From Bacillota bacterium (GTDB taxonomy: Bacteria > Bacillota_C > Negativicutes > CTSoil-072), in contig JAGFXW010000074.1 of the NCBI GenBank assembly GCA_017861495.1, positions 1 through 9,141 of the forward strand: 9,141 bases of DNA, in the 5' to 3' direction. Each line of letters opens with the position of its first letter. The stretch's first letter is position 1. Both the position numbers and the translations under genes were made by a program. Shown one piece after another: positions 1 through 6,497 of this stretch. Below the pieces are notes generated by a model. That model had not been told where the DNA came from. It saw only the letters and a list, made by a program, of their open reading frames with translations, and ran no database searches.

Positions 1-94
1 ACGTATCGACATTCTTCTCAAGATCTTGGTTTGTAACCACTTTCTCCGGCACATAAGAACCAGTTCCCAATATCCCGGCGTTCCTGTTATTCAT
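1..94 (-). CDS. fabH: 3-oxoacyl-ACP synthase III (FabH), N-terminal fragment
   Basis: The first 31 codons of a minus-strand gene run off the left edge. They begin [20 protein letters not shown] and continue with TNQDLEK and VDT, the typical opening of beta-ketoacyl-ACP synthase III (strand-turn motif GxGxYxPxxxxxN, then the start of the usual VDTSDEW). From family knowledge, FabH condenses acetyl-CoA or a branched acyl-CoA with malonyl-ACP to start type II fatty-acid synthesis in the cytosol; the catalytic Cys-His-Asn lie outside the window. The ATG at 92-94 is supported by an AAAGGAG ribosome site about 9 nt upstream. A separate promoter lies at 180-209, so the gene probably starts its own transcript. 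The identification rests on the N-terminus only. Confidence 0.85.
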   Translation of the reverse strand, partial: MNNRNAGILGTGSYVPEKVVTNQDLEKNVDT

Positions 95-179
95 AGTAGT
101 TAACTCCTTTTATTTACAAAATATGCATTTATTTCAAAAAAACTAAAACTGTGTAAACTATTTTTCATATTAGGAGTTA

Positions 180-209
180 ATTATATAACCAGACTATAAT
201 ACCAGTCAA
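180..209 (-). promoter_or_regulatory. Probable sigma-A promoter of fabH
   Basis: On the minus strand, TTGACT (204-209) and TATAAT (180-185) are separated by 18 nt. The predicted start near 173 leaves a leader of about 80 nt before the fabH ATG. Within the spacer region, GACT and AGTC form a small inverted repeat around GGTATTAT that could be an operator half-site pair, but it does not match a regulator site I can name. Confidence 0.6.
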
Positions 210-248
210 TGTTAATTTGTTTCCATAAATTGATGCTTCTATTTCTGC

Positions 249-292
249 AAAAAAATGAAGAGCCCTGTCAGGTTTGAGCAGAGTTCTTCATT
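249..292 (-). terminator. Intrinsic terminator of the DUF401-aminopeptidase operon
   Basis: Read on the minus strand, a 14-nt arm (279-292) pairs with 254-267 with one A/C mismatch and one G/T wobble. A run of seven T residues follows (249-255). It lies about 150 nt beyond the aminopeptidase stop codon and before the fabH promoter, so it should end the operon transcript. The repeat element at 321-444 is therefore inside the operon's 3' untranslated region. Confidence 0.8.
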
Positions 293-320
293 GGCAAGAA
301 TTAACTATGTTTCAATTGTT

Positions 321-444
321 TTATCTCGTTAACAGCCTGTAAGATCCCGCCCTCTTAGGTCGGAGATCAACAGGCTATAACACTCGAACTAAGTTCGCTC
401 TAAGGGTTCGGCGGAGGCAATAACCCCCTCCGAACCTAAGGCTC
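321..444 (+). repeat. Hairpin-rich intergenic repeat, copy D
   Basis: This copy shares linkers with copy C read on its minus strand: TATCTCGyTAACAGCCTGTAA, then TAAGTTCGCTCTAAGG, then GGCTCACxTATA. The first hairpin pairs AGCCTGT (334-340) with ACAGGCT (370-376), then GATC with GATC, then CCG.CCT with AGG.CGG. The second pairs GGTTCGG (405-411) with CCGAACC (430-436), plus AGG with CCT. The arms differ from those of copy C while pairing is kept. The TTAGAAAACCC head seen in copies A, B and C is missing. The right end overlaps the aminopeptidase stop codon. The strand given is the orientation matching copies A and B. What the element does is unknown. Confidence 0.75.
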
Positions 445-1678
445 ACTTATATACCGCAAAATTCCCGTCGATAAACACCGGGACTGCCTTTCCTTCTGCG
501 GTAATCCCCGTAATCTCCATATCATCCGTACCAATCATAAAATCAACGTGCACCAGGGAATCGTTTACACCGGCTTGCGCCAATTCCTCCCGGCTCATTG
601 TTTCGCTTCCCTCGACGCACACGGGATAGGCCTTGCCAATTGCCAAATGGCACGATGCATTTTCATCATAAAGGGTATTCAAAAATACAATGCCGGTTTC
701 CGAAATGGGCGATTTTTGCGGCACCAACGCAACTTCACCAAGATAACAAGACCCGCTATCCGTCTCAATCAATTTTTTGACGATCTCAGTATGTTTCCCG
801 GCATCAAATTGAATAATCTTTCCGTCTACAAATGTAAAGGAAAGCCGTTCAATCAAATTGCCGTTATAACTCAAAGGCCGTGAACTCACCACAGTTCCGT
901 TAACCCCGGTTTTCTTCGGCAGCGTAAATACTTCTTCCGTCGGCATGTTCGCAATGAACTCTACGCCGCTGGTTGTCCGTTCCGCGCCACCGAGCCAGAT
1001 ATGGTTCGGCGGAAGCTCCACCCGCAAATCGGTCCCTTGCCCATTTTTATACTGAAGAAATTGGAACCGATGGGAATTTAAAAAATCCAACCGTTGTTGC
1101 AAAGCACTTTTATGGTCTTCCCAGGCAGCAACAGGATCATCGGCATCGACGCGCACTGCCTGTAAAATCGCCGTCCATAGTTTGTCAACCGCGGCACTCT
1201 CCGGCAGCTCCGGAAATACTTTACCAGCCCATACACCGGTTGGAATAGAAATAATACTCCAGGCGTTCTTGTTACTCATCAAAGCTTCCCGGAACGCCTT
1301 CAAAGCGGAATTACGGGTCCGTTGCGATTTGGCAACCCGCTCCGGGTTTACTTCCTTGAGGATTTCCGGATCAGAGGCGTCGATCGTCAAAAATGCTGCC
1401 CCTTGCTGCAGATAAAACAAGTAAAAGTCTTTTTCCCATTGGGGAAAGGTCTCAAAAACCTCTTCCGGAGCCTGCAAAAAACGAAGCTTGGAAAACAATT
1501 CATCCCGCCAATTCATAACCACATCCTTCGCGCCTTCCTCGTACGCGGTTTTCGCTACCAGGCGGGCAAACGGAGCGCACTCGACCGGCGATGTGATCAC
1601 CAATATTTGATTTTGTTGAATGTGAATTCCAGTTTTTACTATTAAACGCGCATATTTTCCCAAAGCAGCCAAATCCAT
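443..1678 (-). CDS. M29 family aminopeptidase (AmpS/PepS/AmpT type)
   Basis: A 411-residue cytosolic metallo-aminopeptidase, the usual length for peptidase family M29, which removes N-terminal residues from peptides using two metal ions. The family metal-ligand pattern is present with matching spacing: E249 in NMPTEEVFT, E315 in YLGEVALVP, H344 and Y351 in DENASCHLAIGKAYP, and H377 and D379 in VHVDF. All six expected ligands are intact, so the enzyme should be active. The ATG at 1676-1678 is chosen over an in-frame ATG at 1763-1765 because AAGGAGG sits 8 nt upstream and because the family begins at this point; the longer version would overlap the upstream gene. The DUF401 gene ends 44 nt upstream on the same strand, so the two are probably co-transcribed. 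The last three residues (VYK) and the TGA stop fall in the end of repeat copy D. Confidence 0.93.
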   Translation of the reverse strand: MDLAALGKYARLIVKTGIHIQQNQILVITSPVECAPFARLVAKTAYEEGAKDVVMNWRDELFSKLRFLQAPEEVFETFPQWEKDFYLFYLQQGAAFLTIDASDPEILKEVNPERVAKSQRTRNSALKAFREALMSNKNAWSIISIPTGVWAGKVFPELPESAAVDKLWTAILQAVRVDADDPVAAWEDHKSALQQRLDFLNSHRFQFLQYKNGQGTDLRVELPPNHIWLGGAERTTSGVEFIANMPTEEVFTLPKKTGVNGTVVSSRPLSYNGNLIERLSFTFVDGKIIQFDAGKHTEIVKKLIETDSGSCYLGEVALVPQKSPISETGIVFLNTLYDENASCHLAIGKAYPVCVEGSETMSREELAQAGVNDSLVHVDFMIGTDDMEITGITAEGKAVPVFIDGNFAVYK

Positions 1679-1722
1679 GGTATATTCCTCCTTATATATC
1701 GGCCTTGCAAATGATTTTTTTC

Positions 1723-2934
1723 TCATAAAAACAGTGTCTGGATCGACAGCGCGAGCAGAATGCAAGCGGCCATAGCAACAACCGATCGCATCGATTTCAA
1801 AAAATCGGCTTTAAAATAATCCACCGTTACCAAAAAACACATGTGGGCCGGCGAGATCATCTGCCCGGCAAAGCCGGCTACATACGACACAACAGCAACC
1901 GAAACATTTCCAGATGCTATGGCGGCAGCAAAAGGAAAAGAAATCGCTACAGACCCCTGCGAAGCTCCAGTAAGTACCCCCGAAATAAAGCCAATCATGC
2001 CAATTACCATCAAAATCGGGATGCCGGAATTTTGCAGCACAGAAGCAACTTCGACCATAATCCCGGTTTGTTGCAGCATATATTGAAAAAATAAAATTGC
2101 CGTAATACCCCATAATAATTTTTTATCAAAAGCGTGTTTGAGCATAGCAAGGATCGAAGAAAAAGCTTGCCGCAATATAACAACCATTGCCCCAACCACC
2201 AAAAACATCGATAGAGCCGGACTAAGATGAAACCCGACAACCAATAACAAATTGCCTAAAATTGGACCTAATGCCAGAAAAAAATGCTTATACTTCACCG
2301 GACAGTCAGGTGAATTTTCAAGCTTCTTTTCTTCTTCTTTCACGGCACGCAAAGGAACAATATAATAAAACCAGCCGACCAGCAGACAAACTACCGATAC
2401 CCAAAGCATATGGCCAATCAAGTTTCCTACCGGCACCTTCATGATTTCACTGGCCACCAGTAAAGCGGGAATGATCGGGTTCGTACATTCCCATAAATGG
2501 CGAAACCAATAATTAATCGCCGTTTTGCGTTCCGGGGATAACTCATAGGACACCGCAGCCCTTTCAACCAATGGCGCAGAAAAAATAGCTCCTCCAATCG
2601 ACGGTAAAAAACCCAAAAAAGCCGGCATGAGAGCCAATAATACTTTATCACTTTTAAACAACGAACGGGAAGCAGACATTAAATTATCGATCGTTCCGCT
2701 TGTCCGCAATTGAAATTCCAAACACATCACCAGGTAAAGCGCCAATAAAATTTCCCAGGTGCTCGGCGTGAACAATAGCTTTTTTGTCGCCATTTCCAAT
2801 ACCGCAATTTGCGGCATAGACAATACGAACAGCAAACCGGCACCGGCAAATAACGCGTTTCCCAAACTCACTTTTTTTTGCAGCAGTATTACAACCATCG
2901 CCAGTGTAATCACAACTTTGAGTACTGCAAGCAT
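1723..2934 (-). CDS. DUF401 family integral membrane protein
   Basis: A 403-residue, very hydrophobic protein with about ten predicted membrane segments by eye. The most diagnostic stretch, about residues 100-160, contains PAFLGFLPSIGGAIFSAPLVE and then AINYWFRHLWECTNPIIPAL, which I recognise as typical of DUF401, a family with a general resemblance to GntP/anion-type transporters. A second Gly-rich repeat-like stretch near residues 310-345 (GFISGVLTGASQGSVAISFP) resembles the first in layout, suggesting an inverted-repeat transporter fold. The substrate is unknown. The start is supported by AAAGGGGA about 6 nt upstream of the ATG. It is the first gene of a two-gene unit with the M29 aminopeptidase, so a link to peptide or amino-acid export or uptake is possible but only inferred from position. 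Confidence 0.85.
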   Translation of the reverse strand: MLAVLKVVITLAMVVILLQKKVSLGNALFAGAGLLFVLSMPQIAVLEMATKKLLFTPSTWEILLALYLVMCLEFQLRTSGTIDNLMSASRSLFKSDKVLLALMPAFLGFLPSIGGAIFSAPLVERAAVSYELSPERKTAINYWFRHLWECTNPIIPALLVASEIMKVPVGNLIGHMLWVSVVCLLVGWFYYIVPLRAVKEEEKKLENSPDCPVKYKHFFLALGPILGNLLLVVGFHLSPALSMFLVVGAMVVILRQAFSSILAMLKHAFDKKLLWGITAILFFQYMLQQTGIMVEVASVLQNSGIPILMVIGMIGFISGVLTGASQGSVAISFPFAAAIASGNVSVAVVSYVAGFAGQMISPAHMCFLVTVDYFKADFLKSMRSVVAMAACILLALSIQTLFL

Positions 2935-2979
2935 AAAAATTTCCCCTTTGCACTCCTTGTCTGTAAGAAATTATCTATC

Positions 2980-3008
2980 ATTATACACCCATGGCCTATG
3001 CTTGTCGC
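2980..3008 (-). promoter_or_regulatory. Probable promoter of the DUF401-aminopeptidase operon
   Basis: On the minus strand, GCGACA (3003-3008) and a perfect TATAAT (2980-2985) are spaced by 17 nt. The start would lie about 40 nt before the DUF401 ATG. It is divergent from the htpG promoter, with about 30 nt between the two -35 boxes. Confidence 0.6.
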
Positions 3009-3038
3009 GTTGTAATCATGCCGATACGAAAAATAAAT

Positions 3039-3067
3039 TTGATTTTCTGCCCCAGAATCGGTATTAT
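3039..3067 (+). promoter_or_regulatory. Sigma-A promoter of htpG
   Basis: TTGATT (3039-3044) and TATTAT (3062-3067) are separated by 17 nt. The expected transcription start, near 3074, lies immediately before the CIRCE operator, the standard arrangement for HrcA repression. Confidence 0.75.
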
Positions 3068-3079
3068 ATAACTAGTTAT

Positions 3080-3106
3080 TTAGCACTCATTGTTAGCGAG
3101 TGCTAA
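3080..3106 (+). promoter_or_regulatory. CIRCE operator (HrcA binding site)
   Basis: A perfect inverted repeat TTAGCACTC (3080-3088), 9-nt spacer, GAGTGCTAA (3098-3106). This is the full consensus for the CIRCE element bound by the heat-shock repressor HrcA. It lies between the htpG promoter and its ribosome site, so htpG should be repressed at normal temperature and released when GroE is titrated by unfolded protein. The site is about 100 nt from the divergent DUF401 promoter and is unlikely to control it directly. Confidence 0.95.
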
Positions 3107-3133
3107 CAAAAAGCACTGATAGGAGGATACAAG

Positions 3134-5089
3134 ATGACCCCAGAAGAAACCAACAAAGTAACCCGTGAATTTCAAGCCGAGACCAAGCAATTGTTAGATT
3201 TAATGATTCACTCGATCTATACGCACAAGGAAATTTTTCTCCGTGAACTGATTTCCAACGCTTCGGATGCGATCGATAAAATCCGCTTTGAATCGTTGAC
3301 AAATCAAGAATTATTAGAAGGACAGCATGATTTTGAAATATTCATTTGCCCGGATGAAGCTTCACATACATTGACCATTTCCGACAACGGCATGGGTATG
3401 ACCTATGACGAAGTAATCGAAAACATCGGTACCATCGCAAAATCCGGAACCAAAGCTTTTCTGGAAAAATTTAAGGAAGCCTCCTCAGCGGCCGACAGTG
3501 ATTTAATCGGCCAATTCGGCGTAGGTTTCTATTCTGCCTTTATGGTAGCGCAAAAAGTAACCCTGCTGACCCGCGCTCCCGGACAAACCTCCGGAATACG
3601 CTGGGAATCAACCGGCGACGGAACATATACCATAGAGAACTGCGATAAGGACCAACGGGGTACGACCATCATTTTAACCTTAAATCCGGAATTCTATTCG
3701 ACTGACCATCCGGAAGAAAACTTCCTGAATACTCATACATTGGAAAATCTTGTAAAAAAATACTCCGATTATATCCGCTACCCTATTAAAATGAATTTCA
3801 TCAAAGAAGAAAAACCGCGAGACGCCGAGGGGAAAATCATCGAAGATGCCCCTGCAACAAAACAGACTGAAGTTCGCACCTTAAATTCTATGAAACCATT
3901 ATGGGTGCGCAATAAGAATGAAATTTCCGTTGAAGAATACAATGACTTCTATAAAGATCTGTTCCACGATTGGGAAGCCCCTTTGGAAATCATTCATTCC
4001 AAAGTAGAAGGCATGGTTGAATATGCTGCATTATTATTTATCCCAGCCCATGCGCCTTTCGATTTATACCACCGTGACTATACCACCGGCGTTCGCCTCT
4101 ACTGCAAAAACGTTTTCATTATGGACAATTGCAAAGAACTGTTGCCCGAGTATTTACGTTTCGTCCGTGGCTTAGTCGATTCACCCGATTTCTCACTCAA
4201 TATTTCCCGGGAACTTTTGCAGCACAGCAGCCAATTACAACGGATTGGTAAAAACCTAGAGAAAAGCGTGTTAAAAACACTGGAATCTTTACTTGAAAAA
4301 GAACGGCCAAAATATGAAAGTTTCTGGAAAGAATACGGAAATGCATTGAAAAGCGGTGTATATTCCGATTACTCCAGCCGGGATAAACTGAAGGGACTCT
4401 TGCTCTTCCCATCTTCGCACACCGAAAGCGGCTTGACTACCCTGGACGAATATATTTCCCGCATGCCTGAAACACAAAAAGCAATTTATTACGCAACCGG
4501 AAAAGACCGGTCTTCCGTGGAACGCCTGCCGCAAATGGAACTTCTGCGCGAAAAAGGGATTGAAGTGATTTATCTCTTTGAACGGGTTGATGAGTTTGCC
4601 ATCGACGCATTAGGCGAATACAAAGAGAAGAAATTCCAATCCATCAGCCGGTCCGGCTCAGACTTGGATGATATAGAAAGCGCCGATGAAAAGAAAGAAG
4701 CCGAAGAGCTGTCCAAGGAAAAAGAGGCGCTGGTAACTGCAATAAAAGAACACCTTAAAGACAAAGTCACCGACGTACGCATCAGCCGCCGCCTAAAATC
4801 CAGCGCAGTGTGCCTCGTCAGCGGCAACGACGGCATCAGCCTCTCCATGGAACAAATTTTATCCGAAGTAAACAAGAGCATGTTCAAAGCCAGCCGCATC
4901 CTGGAATTAAACCCCAATCACGAAATCTTTACGGTTTTAAACGATTTATATGAACAAGATCCCGCCTCCGAAGAATTTAAGGACTATTGCGATCTTTTAT
5001 ACGGCCAGGCATTATTGATGGAAGGGATTGCCCCGGAAGATCCGATCAGTTTTGCCGCTAAAATCGCGAAGCTAATGGCTCGCAGCTAA
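3134..5089 (+). CDS. htpG: Molecular chaperone HtpG (bacterial Hsp90)
   Basis: A 651-residue Hsp90, slightly longer than the E. coli protein (624). The N-terminal GHKL ATPase domain (about 1-225) has the catalytic Glu E38 in ELISNASDA, the nucleotide-binding D84 in SDNGMGM, the GTIAKSGT lid region (99-106) and QFGVGFYSAF (127-136). The middle domain (about 245-510) carries R359 in LNISRELLQ, equivalent to the Arg that contacts the ATP gamma-phosphate. A Lys/Glu-rich linker near 515-535 leads to the C-terminal dimerisation domain. There is no eukaryotic MEEVD tail, as expected for a bacterial form. It remodels client proteins in the cytosol with DnaK. The ATG at 3134 follows AGGAGG by 7 nt. 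Regulation by HrcA is indicated by the CIRCE operator. A terminator follows at 5250-5281. Confidence 0.98.
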   Translation: MTPEETNKVTREFQAETKQLLDLMIHSIYTHKEIFLRELISNASDAIDKIRFESLTNQELLEGQHDFEIFICPDEASHTLTISDNGMGMTYDEVIENIGTIAKSGTKAFLEKFKEASSAADSDLIGQFGVGFYSAFMVAQKVTLLTRAPGQTSGIRWESTGDGTYTIENCDKDQRGTTIILTLNPEFYSTDHPEENFLNTHTLENLVKKYSDYIRYPIKMNFIKEEKPRDAEGKIIEDAPATKQTEVRTLNSMKPLWVRNKNEISVEEYNDFYKDLFHDWEAPLEIIHSKVEGMVEYAALLFIPAHAPFDLYHRDYTTGVRLYCKNVFIMDNCKELLPEYLRFVRGLVDSPDFSLNISRELLQHSSQLQRIGKNLEKSVLKTLESLLEKERPKYESFWKEYGNALKSGVYSDYSSRDKLKGLLLFPSSHTESGLTTLDEYISRMPETQKAIYYATGKDRSSVERLPQMELLREKGIEVIYLFERVDEFAIDALGEYKEKKFQSISRSGSDLDDIESADEKKEAEELSKEKEALVTAIKEHLKDKVTDVRISRRLKSSAVCLVSGNDGISLSMEQILSEVNKSMFKASRILELNPNHEIFTVLNDLYEQDPASEEFKDYCDLLYGQALLMEGIAPEDPISFAAKIAKLMARS

Positions 5090-5164
5090 CATTGGCTTTA
5101 CACTATCAACTCGTAGGCAAAATATCATTAATATTATTTCATGTTTGTTAGCAATAAGCGATTG

Positions 5165-5199
5165 CGAAACTCTTGGCGCTTTAGCGCTTTAGAGTTTCG
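5165..5199. repeat. Intergenic hairpin downstream of htpG
   Basis: CGAAACTCT (5165-5173) pairs perfectly with AGAGTTTCG (5191-5199). An inner GCGC-TTTA-GCGC hairpin sits inside. There is no T-run, so this is not the terminator. A small ACCC/GGGT hairpin follows at about 5203-5216. It may be a degenerate or partial relative of the repeat family described elsewhere, but no conserved linker confirms this. Confidence 0.5.
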
Positions 5200-5249
5200 G
5201 CATACCCCTTACGGGTGCAACACAGATTGGTCTTTTTCAACAGTTCGAT

Positions 5250-5281
5250 AAAAAACAGGCTGTTAATAGCCTGTTTTTTTT
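5250..5281 (+). terminator. Intrinsic terminator of htpG
   Basis: AAAAACAGGCT (5251-5261) pairs with AGCCTGTTTTT (5268-5278) around a 6-nt loop, and the T-run extends to 5281. It is 160 nt after the htpG stop. It is symmetric enough (A-run before, T-run after) to work in both directions, but only htpG reads into it. Confidence 0.85.
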
Positions 5282-5328
5282 GTTGTAATTGCCGGATAAG
5301 TCTTTCCTAATGCTCGAAAACTTTGTAT

Positions 5329-5334
5329 TATAAT
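5329..5334 (+). promoter_or_regulatory. Candidate -10 box ahead of repeat copy A
   Basis: A perfect TATAAT at 5329-5334 lies just before the conserved head of repeat copy A and after the htpG terminator. A transcript would start at about 5341 and carry copy A as its 5' leader. No convincing -35 is visible (TTTCCT at 5303-5308 would serve the overlapping TATTAT), so this is tentative. No better promoter for the gene at 5652 was found. Confidence 0.35.
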
Positions 5335-5336
5335 AA

Positions 5337-5630
5337 TTAGAAAACCCGGCTTGCGCCGAGCTTTCATAGCGACGGTGGAAACCGCTGGTTGCGCTTATGT
5401 ACACCAGATATAGAAAACTTGCTTCAGATGGATACCACCATCTGAAGTGCCTGTGCCCTTTGGGTATAGTCGCACTTATTTCGAGTTACAGACTGTTGAT
5501 CCCTTCAGAAGGGATCTTACAGTCTGTGCGTAGAGGAAAAGGTTATACTTTCTGGTGTACTAAGAAAAGTGCAGGACCGATACAATCTGTCTCTGCAGAT
5601 ACGACGAAAAGAAATGGCCGATTGTAACCA
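5337..5630 (+). repeat. Hairpin-rich intergenic repeat, copy A (longest)
   Basis: The copy opens with TTAGAAAACCCGGCTTG, shared with copies B and C. An outer stem pairs GTACACCAGA (5399-5408) with TCTGGTGTAC (5551-5560), the same 10-bp stem as in copy C. Here it encloses extra hairpins: CTTCAGATGG (5422-5431) with CCATCTGAAG (5438-5447), and ACAGACTGT (5488-5496) with ACAGTCTGT (5519-5527), itself enclosing GATCCCTT with AAGGGATC. A still wider stem pairs GGTTGCG (5387-5393) with TGTAACC (5623-5629) using two G/T wobbles. The ACAGACTGT hairpin is preceded by cTTATTTCGAG, as in copy C. The element ends about 10 nt before the ribosome site of the next gene. Function unknown. Confidence 0.8.
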
Positions 5631-5651
5631 AAATAGCCAAGGAGTGTTGCT

Positions 5652-6302
5652 ATGCTAAAACATGTTGCCTGTCTATCACTTGTTGCCGCCTTATCCTTGC
5701 CCGGATCTTGCGCCGCCTATCAGGCAAGTATCAGCAAACCGATCCCTGCCCCACCGGTAAAATTCGAATTATCCAATCGAACAGTGATCGATCTTTCTAT
5801 TCTCGGCGCACCGATTGCCACAAAAGAACAATGCGTAACGTATTTGCTGGCCAAAAATCCGCTTCCCTATTTATCGGTCTCACCCCAAGAACTGGTTGAT
5901 ATTTTCTACGAAGAAGGGATGATTGAGGGTATCCGGCCGGACGTGGCGTTTGCCCAAAGCCTGCATGAAACTGGTTTTTTCCGCTACGGTGGAGATGTCC
6001 TGCCGTCACAAAACAACTATGCGGGACTTGGCGCAATCGGCAACAGTAAAAAAGGCCTCTGGTTCCCGGATGCCCGCACCGGTGTCAGAGCCCAATTCCA
6101 GCACTTAAAAGCCTATGCTTCCGTATTTCCTCCTTGCACGCCGATTGTCGACCCTCGCTATGGGTTGGTTAAAAATTCTGCAGCCTTCGGTAAAGCCAAA
6201 ACTTGGGAAGCGCTTAACGGAAAATGGGCTGTTCCCGGGAAAACATATGGACAAATGATTCTTGCTATTCACCAGCGTATCATTGCCATTAATCCGGACT
6301 AA
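5652..6302 (+). CDS. Secreted glucosaminidase-domain protein (GH73-like)
   Basis: A 216-residue protein with a Sec signal peptide (positive start MLKH, hydrophobic core, probable cleavage near residues 20-25). The mature part resembles the FlgJ/LytG-type endo-beta-N-acetylglucosaminidase fold: IRPDVAFAQSLHETGFFRYG with probable catalytic E106, then QNNYAGLGAIG (120-130), W137 in KKGLWFPDARTGVRAQFQHL and the LKAYAS segment. Such enzymes cut the glycan strands of peptidoglycan outside the cytoplasmic membrane. There is no separate wall-binding repeat, so it is a minimal enzyme. The LPGSC at residues 16-20 is a poor lipobox, so secretion is more likely than lipidation. The ATG at 5652 is preceded by AAGGAG (5639-5644) at 7 nt. 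It is flanked by repeat copies A and B and is probably a single-gene unit. Confidence 0.8.
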   Translation: MLKHVACLSLVAALSLPGSCAAYQASISKPIPAPPVKFELSNRTVIDLSILGAPIATKEQCVTYLLAKNPLPYLSVSPQELVDIFYEEGMIEGIRPDVAFAQSLHETGFFRYGGDVLPSQNNYAGLGAIGNSKKGLWFPDARTGVRAQFQHLKAYASVFPPCTPIVDPRYGLVKNSAAFGKAKTWEALNGKWAVPGKTYGQMILAIHQRIIAINPD

Positions 6303-6318
6303 ACTACGTTCCTGTGAA

Positions 6319-6475
6319 TTAGAAAACCCGGCTTGCACCGAGCGTTAGCGACCTTTAGCGACGACAGAAGCCGTTGGTTGCACTTATGTCCATCAGATAG
6401 AATAGTTAGTTTCTTTCTGACGGACGCGTAAAGTCCCGCAATCTGCAATGCAGATTGCGGGACTTTGTTGTGCAA
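6319..6475 (+). repeat. Hairpin-rich intergenic repeat, copy B
   Basis: It begins with the shared ATTAGAAAACCCGGCTTG head 16 nt after the glucosaminidase stop codon. A stem GTCCATCAGA (6388-6397) with TCTGACGGAC (6416-6425) matches the GTACACCAGA stem of copies A and C, with two compensatory base-pair changes and one A/C mismatch. Next is a perfect 18-bp hairpin (6430-6466). TTGCAC (6378-6383) pairs with GTGCAA (6470-6475) around both, giving a three-way junction. It lies between convergent genes. Confidence 0.78.
6430..6466. terminator. Possible bidirectional terminator hairpin
   Basis: A perfect 18-bp inverted repeat (6430-6447 with 6449-6466) around a single central base, between two convergent genes. 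It reads TTTGTT after the stem on the plus strand and only TTT on the minus strand, so the U-tract is weak in both directions. No other terminator is visible for either gene. The hairpin is also the last arm of repeat copy B. Confidence 0.5.
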
Positions 6476-6497
6476 ATATACTATTACCAGGCAATGA

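Noticed and set aside
321..444. CRISPR array or tandem repeat as an explanation of the repeats
   Set aside because: The copies are dispersed, in both orientations, 124-294 nt long and internally palindromic, with no regular repeat-spacer spacing.
1679..1765. Longer start for the M29 aminopeptidase
   Set aside because: It would overlap the end of the DUF401 gene and add residues not seen in the family. A strong AAGGAGG precedes the inner ATG at 1678.
5165..5199. Terminator for htpG at the first hairpin after the gene
   Set aside because: It lacks a T-run. The hairpin at 5250-5281 has a proper one.
5397..5627. 76-codon plus-strand reading frame upstream of the glucosaminidase
   Set aside because: It lies entirely inside repeat copy A, reads through its hairpins, and has no ribosome site or recognisable protein features.
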